Source: Clostridium sp. CAG:1024
GTDB taxonomy: Bacteria > Bacillota > Clostridia > Christensenellales > CAG-138
Direction: 5' to 3'
NCBI GenBank assembly: GCA_000432015.1
Contig: HF985523.1
Coordinates: 33,481-43,035 of the forward strand
Length of the DNA: 9,555 bases
Below are positions 5,303-9,555 of the stretch, piece by piece. Position 1 is the stretch's first letter. The number at the start of each line of letters is the position of its first letter. The position numbers and the translations under genes were made by a program. The notes beneath the pieces are model-generated. The model had not been told where the DNA came from and did no database searches. It saw nothing but the letters and a program-made list of their open reading frames with translations.

Positions 5303-6391
5303 ATGAAAAAGATTGCGCTTGCAGCAAAACGGTATTGGATGCCGTTGCTTTCCGGCATTTTGTTTTTGCTTGCGCTCATAGGGCTTTCGACGGCCGGAGA
5401 GAACCGCAATCCGATACGCGATTCTTCGCAGGAGCTTACCGCATACTTTCTTGATGTCGGCCAGGCGGACGCCGCACTGGTGCTTTCGGGCGGCAGTGCC
5501 ATGCTGATCGACGGCGGAAATGTGGCGGACAGCAGTTATATCGTGGCGTTTCTGCGGGATAAGCAGATTCGGTATCTGGATGCTGTGATCTGTACCCATG
5601 CGCACGAGGATCACGTCGGCGGGCTGGCCGCGGCGCTCAAGGAATGCAGCGCAGGGACGATTTATGCACCGGTGACGGACTACGAATCCAAGTCGTTTCA
5701 GAACTTTTGCAAATACGCGGATAAACGGGGAAAATCTCTGACCGTGCCGAAAGCGGGAGACAGCTTTTTGCTCGGCGGAGCGATGGTGACGTTTTTGAGT
5801 CCGGTGGCGGCGCCGGCAACGACGAACGATACGTCGCTTGTCGTTCGCATCGATCTGGGCGAAACAGGCTTCCTGTTCATGGGCGATGCGGAGCGTGCCG
5901 CTGAGCAGCAGTTGCTGGAATCGGGCGCGCGTCTGTCTGCGGATGTGTTGAAGGTCGGACACCACGGCAGCGACGGCAGCAGCTCGTATGTGTTTATACG
6001 CGAGGTCATGCCGCGCTATGCTGTAATCTCGGTTGAACACGGAAATCGGTACGGCCTGCCGGATGAAGCAGTGCTGAGCAGACTTGCAGATGCCGGAGCG
6101 TCCGTGTATCGAACGGATCTCTGCGGTACGATCTGCTGCAAAAGCGACGGACGAACGCTGACGTTTTCGACGGAGCGCGACTATGACCCGCGAACGGCGG
6201 TTTTGACGCCGGAGGAAGAATTACAGAGCAGCATTCCGGCAGGGACTTGCTATATCGGCAACAAAAACTCGGGCAAATTCCATAAGCTGACCTGCAGCGG
6301 ACTGCCTGCGGAATGGAACCGTGTGTATTTTGAAACAAGAGACGCTGCGGTCGCGGATGGGTACGTTCCCTGCGGACGCTGCAATCCTTGA
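5303..6391 (+). CDS. ComEC-like MBL-fold hydrolase with C-terminal Ada-type zinc-binding domain
   Basis: This 362-aa protein has a Lys-rich N-terminus and one hydrophobic segment (13-30), so it is secreted or membrane-anchored. The metallo-beta-lactamase domain resembles the C-terminal nuclease-like part of ComEC/Rec2: FLDVGQADA (49-57), metal motif THAHEDHVGG (98-107, His99, His101, Asp103, His104), MGDAE (193-197, Asp195) and VGHHGSDGS (218-226). The last ~45 residues (YIGNKNSGKFHKLTCSGLP to CGRCNP) form an Ada-like metal-binding module, with Cys331 and a CxxC (Cys357, Cys360), often fused to extracellular nucleases and such hydrolases. The likely substrate is nucleic acid or a phosphodiester; this is inference. 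ATG 5303 fits the signal segment and promoter but has no ribosome binding site. ATG 5258, 12 nt after GGAGG, is an alternative. The frame is open back to 4910, opposite the LUD gene, but that part is a shadow. Confidence 0.88.
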   Translation: MKKIALAAKRYWMPLLSGILFLLALIGLSTAGENRNPIRDSSQELTAYFLDVGQADAALVLSGGSAMLIDGGNVADSSYIVAFLRDKQIRYLDAVICTHAHEDHVGGLAAALKECSAGTIYAPVTDYESKSFQNFCKYADKRGKSLTVPKAGDSFLLGGAMVTFLSPVAAPATTNDTSLVVRIDLGETGFLFMGDAERAAEQQLLESGARLSADVLKVGHHGSDGSSSYVFIREVMPRYAVISVEHGNRYGLPDEAVLSRLADAGASVYRTDLCGTICCKSDGRTLTFSTERDYDPRTAVLTPEEELQSSIPAGTCYIGNKNSGKFHKLTCSGLPAEWNRVYFETRDAAVADGYVPCGRCNP

Positions 6392-6412
6392 GAAAACAGG
6401 AGGCGATGAAAG

Positions 6413-7510
6413 ATGAACTTTTCGTTTGAATTACCGACAGTCGTGCGTTTCGGCCGCGGCGCCGTACGGGAGAATGCAAAACTGCTTGCACTCGGTAAAC
6501 GTGCGTTCGTCGTGACCGGCGCAAACTCCGGAAGAAAGTCCGGAGCACTCGGAGATGCGCTCTGCGCGCTTTCGGCAGAGGGCGTTGCATATGAGGTGTA
6601 TGAAGGGATCGGAAGCAACCCGAACGTCTCGGCTTGCAGGACGCTCGGGCAGCGGGCGCGTGCTTTCGGCGCGGATTTCATCGTCGGCATCGGCGGCGGT
6701 TCGCCGTTGGACGCAGCAAAGGCGATCGCGGTGTTTGCCGCAAATGAGATCGATGAGCAGCGGCTGTTTCAATATGGCTATGAAAACGGCGTGCTCCCCA
6801 TTGCCGCAATCCCCACGACAAGCGGCACGGGCAGCGAGGTCACGCCTTGGTCGATCATGACGGACGACACGGCAAAGACCAAGAGATCGTTTGGCGGAAC
6901 GCTGACATTTCCGCGCGTGGCGCTGCTCGACCCGACATATACGGAAAAACTTCCCCGTGCGATTACGTTTGATACGGGCATGGATGCATTCCAGCATTGC
7001 TTTGAGAGCTATCTTTCCATGCGCGCTACACCCGCGACGGACGCGCTGTGCCTTGAGGCGCTGAAACGGTTCTCGCATTGTATGCAGCCGCTTGCCGAGG
7101 GAAAGCTCGAGGGTATCCGGGAAGAGCTGATGCTGATCTCGATGCTGGGCGGTATGGCGATTGCACAAACGGGGACAACGCTCATGCATGCCATGGGGTA
7201 CCCTTTGACTTATTTCCATGATGTTCCGCACGGCAGAGCCAACAGCCTTGTGCTGCCTGCGTACGTGGCCGCGCTCGATGCATACCGACCGGAACGCCTG
7301 CGGGAGGCATTGAACGCGCTGGGTGTATCAAAGGACAAGCTCTGCGATTTTGCGAGGATGCATACGGACGATTGCACGCTGCACCCGGATGAAGCGGCGC
7401 TGCAATTTTATGCGGAACAGACCTCACGGAAAGACCCGATGGCGACGACCGGCGTTCCCGGCGATGCCGCATCGATCTATCGCTTGTATCGCATTGTGTT
7501 TCCGGACTGA
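6413..7510 (+). CDS. iron-containing (group III) alcohol dehydrogenase
   Basis: This 365-aa cytosolic enzyme should interconvert an alcohol and its aldehyde or ketone with NAD(P). Family features run in order: an N-terminal Rossmann-like domain (VVRFGRGAV, KRAFVVTGANSG), the nucleotide motif GIGGGSPLDAAKA (92-104), TTSGTGSE (135-142) and the helical metal-binding domain. The four expected metal ligands are all present: Asp191 and His195 in DTGMDAFQHCFESY, His259 in TLMHAMGYPL, and His273 in DVPHGRANS. The length is slightly below the usual ~380. ATG 6413 follows AGGAGG (6398-6403) with 9-nt spacing. It begins 21 nt after the MBL-hydrolase stop, with no promoter between, so the two are probably co-transcribed and end at the terminator at 7535-7569. 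Why a surface hydrolase and a redox enzyme share a transcript is unclear. Substrate (butanol, propanediol, lactaldehyde or other) cannot be read from sequence. Confidence 0.93.
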   Translation: MNFSFELPTVVRFGRGAVRENAKLLALGKRAFVVTGANSGRKSGALGDALCALSAEGVAYEVYEGIGSNPNVSACRTLGQRARAFGADFIVGIGGGSPLDAAKAIAVFAANEIDEQRLFQYGYENGVLPIAAIPTTSGTGSEVTPWSIMTDDTAKTKRSFGGTLTFPRVALLDPTYTEKLPRAITFDTGMDAFQHCFESYLSMRATPATDALCLEALKRFSHCMQPLAEGKLEGIREELMLISMLGGMAIAQTGTTLMHAMGYPLTYFHDVPHGRANSLVLPAYVAALDAYRPERLREALNALGVSKDKLCDFARMHTDDCTLHPDEAALQFYAEQTSRKDPMATTGVPGDAASIYRLYRIVFPD

Positions 7511-7534
7511 CAGAGCCGGCTGTATAGATTGGTA

Positions 7535-7569
7535 TTCCCCTGCGGCAAATGCCGTGGGGGATTTTTTTT
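7535..7569 (+). terminator. strong intrinsic terminator after the alcohol dehydrogenase gene
   Basis: A GC-rich stem pairs CCCCTGCGGC (7537-7546) with GCCGTGGGGG (7551-7560), using two G-U pairs around an AAAT loop, and is followed by eight T residues. It lies 25 nt after the dehydrogenase stop and should end the MBL-hydrolase/dehydrogenase transcript before the TetR promoter. Confidence 0.88.
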
Positions 7570-7591
7570 AGCGGGCTGGCTCGGCGTCCCC

Positions 7592-7620
7592 TTGACAAAG
7601 CCGTTTCCGGTCAATACAAT
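7592..7620 (+). promoter_or_regulatory. near-consensus sigma-A promoter of the TetR gene
   Basis: TTGACA (7592-7597, perfect -35) and TACAAT (7615-7620) are separated by the optimal 17 bp. Predicted transcription starts near 7627, inside the inverted repeat just downstream. It is the best promoter in the window. Confidence 0.8.
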
Positions 7621-7642
7621 ACAAGCGTTGCAAATCGCTTGT
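7621..7642. promoter_or_regulatory. probable TetR operator (inverted repeat at the transcription start)
   Basis: ACAAGCG (7621-7627) and CGCTTGT (7636-7642) are exact reverse complements separated by 8 bp (TTGCAAAT), directly after the -10 of the TetR-family gene's promoter. Size, symmetry and placement are typical for a TetR-family self-operator that blocks transcription. A second short inverted pair, TGCAA (7629-7633) and TTGCA (7642-7646), overlaps it. Which protein binds is inferred from position only. Confidence 0.6.
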
Positions 7643-7688
7643 TGCATTACAAGAAATTTGGAATTAACGCATCGAAAGGGGTAGGAAA

Positions 7689-8315
7689 ATGCCGCCAAAA
7701 GCGAAGTTTACAAAAGACGAGATTGTGAATGCCGCATTGGATGTCGTCCGGAAAAGGGGCGCCGGCGCCTTGACGACGCGGGACATTGCAAGAGAACTCG
7801 GCGTATCGACCCGGCCGATTTTTACGTACTTCAATACCATGGACGAGGTAAGGGCAGCGGTTCGCGATGCAGCGGAGCAGCGGTATCTTGCCTATGTGGA
7901 TGCAGGGCTTGCGGAGGAACAGCCCTTTCGCGGATTCGGAAAGCAGTATCTGCGCTTTGCCGCGGAGGAACCGCAGCTGTATCGGCTTTTGTTTTTTACG
8001 CGCAACGCAGAGGGGCAGAACGGCGCTGTTACGGTTATGGAGCATGCGAGAGATCACGCGATCGGTTCGGTCATGAAAACGTATCATGTCGGAGAGGAAG
8101 CCGCGGCACTCTATTTCCGCGACATGTGGATCGTGGTGCATGGCCTTGCAACGCTGATCGTGAGCGGCTGCTGCCCCTATACCGAGGCGGAAATGGCGGA
8201 GATCCTCATGCAGTGCAGCTACAGTATCTGTAAGGCCATTAAGGAGACCGCGGGGTTTGCGCGCAGCGGATTTGATTCTGACACGGCGTTTCGGCAGCTT
8301 ATCGGTGAAGACTGA
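7689..8315 (+). CDS. TetR/AcrR-family transcriptional regulator with WHG-type C-terminal domain
   Basis: This 208-aa protein has the standard N-terminal TetR helix-turn-helix: FTKDEIVNAALDVVRKRG, then LTTRDIARELGVSTRPIFTYFNTMDEV (residues 7-54). The rest is an all-helical ligand and dimer domain; its segment MWIVVHGLATLIVSG matches the WHG-type C-terminal domain (PF13305-like) of many Firmicute TetR proteins. It should repress its own promoter, and perhaps other genes, until a small hydrophobic ligand binds. The ligand is unknown. AAAGGGG (7675-7681) lies 7 nt before the ATG. It is separated from the dehydrogenase by a strong terminator and has its own promoter and inverted-repeat operator. 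No efflux pump is visible downstream, so the targets may be its own gene and distant genes. Confidence 0.92.
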   Translation: MPPKAKFTKDEIVNAALDVVRKRGAGALTTRDIARELGVSTRPIFTYFNTMDEVRAAVRDAAEQRYLAYVDAGLAEEQPFRGFGKQYLRFAAEEPQLYRLLFFTRNAEGQNGAVTVMEHARDHAIGSVMKTYHVGEEAAALYFRDMWIVVHGLATLIVSGCCPYTEAEMAEILMQCSYSICKAIKETAGFARSGFDSDTAFRQLIGED

Positions 8316-8559
8316 ACCGGCAGGCAAAACCAGGCAGGCTGCCGCGCTGCAAAAGCCGGTGATGGGTGCGGGCGAGCGGACATATCGCGCCGTCTACAAA
8401 ACAATCGAGACGATGCAACCGACGGTTGACGGATTTTACGGTCGGATGGATGGTACGCAACCGGGAATCAACGTATCATGCAGATACAAGCGAGACGGAG
8501 GAATCGCACGCCATTGGTATTCAAAACGTCTCTGATCGAAATATTGGGAGGGAATACAA
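8316..8559. other. 244-bp intergenic region between the TetR and XRE genes
   Basis: No gene is supported here. Just after the TetR-family stop, ACCGGC (8316-8321) and GCCGGT (8355-8360) enclose GGCAG/CTGCC (8333-8337 / 8339-8343), a possible hairpin without a T-run. A 13-bp perfect palindrome, CAACCGACGGTTG (8416-8428), could be an operator for the XRE regulator. TTGACG (8426-8431) overlaps its right arm but lacks a good -10 at the right distance. A short GTATC/GATAC repeat lies at 8473-8487. A GGGAGG ribosome site at 8547-8552 serves the next gene. Confidence 0.45.
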
Positions 8560-9540
8560 GTGATACTGGCAGACAAGATCATTGCATTGCGAAAGAAGGC
8601 CGGCTGGTCGCAGGAGGAGCTTGCGGAGCAGCTCGGCGTATCGCGTCAGGCGGTTTCTAAGTGGGAGGGCGCGCAGTCCGTTCCGGATATGGAACGCATT
8701 CTCCAGATGAGCAAGGTCTTTGGAGTAACGACCGATTATTTGCTGAAGGACGAGTTGGAAGCGGAGGAGTATGCAGCGAGCGAACCGGATACGGAGCTGC
8801 ATCGGGTGACAATGGAGGATGCCGCACGGTATCTGGATCTGCGAAAGGCGGCGGCGCCGAAAATGGCGCTTGCAACGTTTCTCTGCATCACCTCGGCGAT
8901 ACCGCTTCTTCTGCTCGGCGCATGGAGAGAGAGCGCGGACGCCCCGATCACCGAGAATGCAGCCGCAGGGCTCGGGTTGTGCGCGCTGCTGCTGCTTGTG
9001 GCGGTGGGCGTCGCGATCTTCCTGACAACGGGCGCAAAGGCCAAAGCGTTCGCGTTTCTTGAGGAAGAGCCGTTTGAGACGGCTTACGGTGTGAGCGGCA
9101 TGGTAAAGGAACGCAGGACGGCATTCCAGAATACATATGATCGTCTGAATGTCGTTGGGACCGTGCTCTGCATTCTGTCGGTGCTGCCGTTGTTTGCTGC
9201 GGTCTGCTTCGACGGTTCGGATCTTTCGTATGTGATCTCCGTTGCGGCGATGTTCCTGATCGCCGGGATCGGCTGTGTCGCGTTCGTCTATGGCGGGACA
9301 TACAATGCAGCCATGCAGAAGCTATTGGAAGAAGGAGAGTATACAAGAAAGAAAAAAGCAAAGAGCGGGCTGCTCGGCACGATCAGTACTTGTTATTGGC
9401 TCATTGCCACTGCGATCTATCTGTATATCACATTTTCTCCGTCCATTGCGCTGGACGCAGGGCGGTCGTGGTTTGTCTGGCCGATCGCCGGCGTGCTGTA
9501 TGCGGCGGTCATGACGATCGCGGGAAGGAGCACACGGTAG
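8560..9540 (+). CDS. XRE-family regulator fused to a multi-pass membrane domain
   Basis: The 326-aa protein opens with a Cro/C1-type helix-turn-helix (residues 2-62: LADKIIALRKKAGWSQEELAEQLGVSRQAVSKWE, then VTTDYLL). A charged linker (63-100) follows, then about six hydrophobic segments near 101-121, 135-157, 197-217, 223-246, 270-292 and 303-322. Membrane-tethered XRE proteins of this shape are common in Firmicutes; the usual view is that the membrane part senses a signal or holds the regulator at the membrane, but ligands are mostly unknown. The start is a GTG at 8560 with GGGAGG (8547-8552) at 7-nt spacing; no better in-frame start exists. The gene is complete, and its codon style matches the GC-rich neighbours. 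Possible targets are its own promoter or genes beyond the window edge. Confidence 0.9.
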   Translation: MILADKIIALRKKAGWSQEELAEQLGVSRQAVSKWEGAQSVPDMERILQMSKVFGVTTDYLLKDELEAEEYAASEPDTELHRVTMEDAARYLDLRKAAAPKMALATFLCITSAIPLLLLGAWRESADAPITENAAAGLGLCALLLLVAVGVAIFLTTGAKAKAFAFLEEEPFETAYGVSGMVKERRTAFQNTYDRLNVVGTVLCILSVLPLFAAVCFDGSDLSYVISVAAMFLIAGIGCVAFVYGGTYNAAMQKLLEEGEYTRKKKAKSGLLGTISTCYWLIATAIYLYITFSPSIALDAGRSWFVWPIAGVLYAAVMTIAGRSTR

Positions 9541-9555
9541 AGAAAGCAGCGGCAG

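Noticed and set aside
5216..6040. Long minus-strand open frame of 274 codons opposite the MBL-hydrolase gene
   Set aside because: Rich in Arg, His and Cys with no recognisable domain, as expected from the complement of a GC-rich gene with strong family motifs on the other strand.
6431..7231. Minus-strand open frame of 266 codons opposite the alcohol dehydrogenase gene
   Set aside because: It lies entirely within a complete dehydrogenase with all metal ligands, and its own composition (Arg/His/Cys-rich) is typical of a shadow.
8257..8535. Small open frame overlapping the end of the TetR gene and the following spacer
   Set aside because: No ribosome binding site, it overlaps the TetR coding sequence in another frame and has no recognisable features.

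Overview
The window looks like chromosomal DNA from a moderately GC-rich member of the Clostridia, possibly a gut or rumen lineage. This is inferred from gene content and style. Ribosome binding sites are strong (AGGAGG type) and sigma-A-like promoters can be read. The genes include an intracellular GH13 enzyme, a short LUD protein with a C-terminal cysteine cluster, a free-standing ComEC-like metallo-hydrolase with an Ada-like tail, an iron-type alcohol dehydrogenase, a TetR-family regulator and an XRE regulator fused to membrane segments. No RNA gene, CRISPR array, transposase or phage gene was found.

Layout. Bases 1-132 are the 3' end of an unidentified gene. A GH13 alpha-amylase-family gene (197-1483) follows, with a candidate promoter and an operator-like AAGCGCTT palindrome upstream. 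From about 1484 to 4450 the base composition becomes visibly AT-richer. This stretch holds a lipoprotein gene (about 1617-2267), a small orphan ORF (2397-2678), a membrane-anchored RCC1-repeat protein (2773-4197) and an unusual number of perfect or near-perfect inverted repeats, including a 66-nt hairpin at 4332-4397. It reads like an acquired island between GC-richer core-like genes.

From 4553 the GC-rich style returns. A LUD-domain gene (4553-5158, minus strand) and a plus-strand pair, MBL-fold hydrolase (5303-6391) and iron-containing alcohol dehydrogenase (6413-7510), are read divergently from two promoters in a short spacer. The pair ends in a strong intrinsic terminator at 7535-7569. 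A TetR/AcrR-family gene (7689-8315) has a near-consensus promoter, with a 7+7 bp inverted repeat where transcription should start, which suggests autoregulation. Last is an XRE-type regulator with about six membrane segments (8560-9540).

How the genes work together: only the MBL-hydrolase/dehydrogenase pair (21 nt apart) is a convincing operon, and no single pathway links the whole window. No complete new system is evident. The points most worth a second look are the AT-rich island with its structured DNA, the RCC1-like surface protein, the apparently leaderless start of the MBL gene and the TetR operator.
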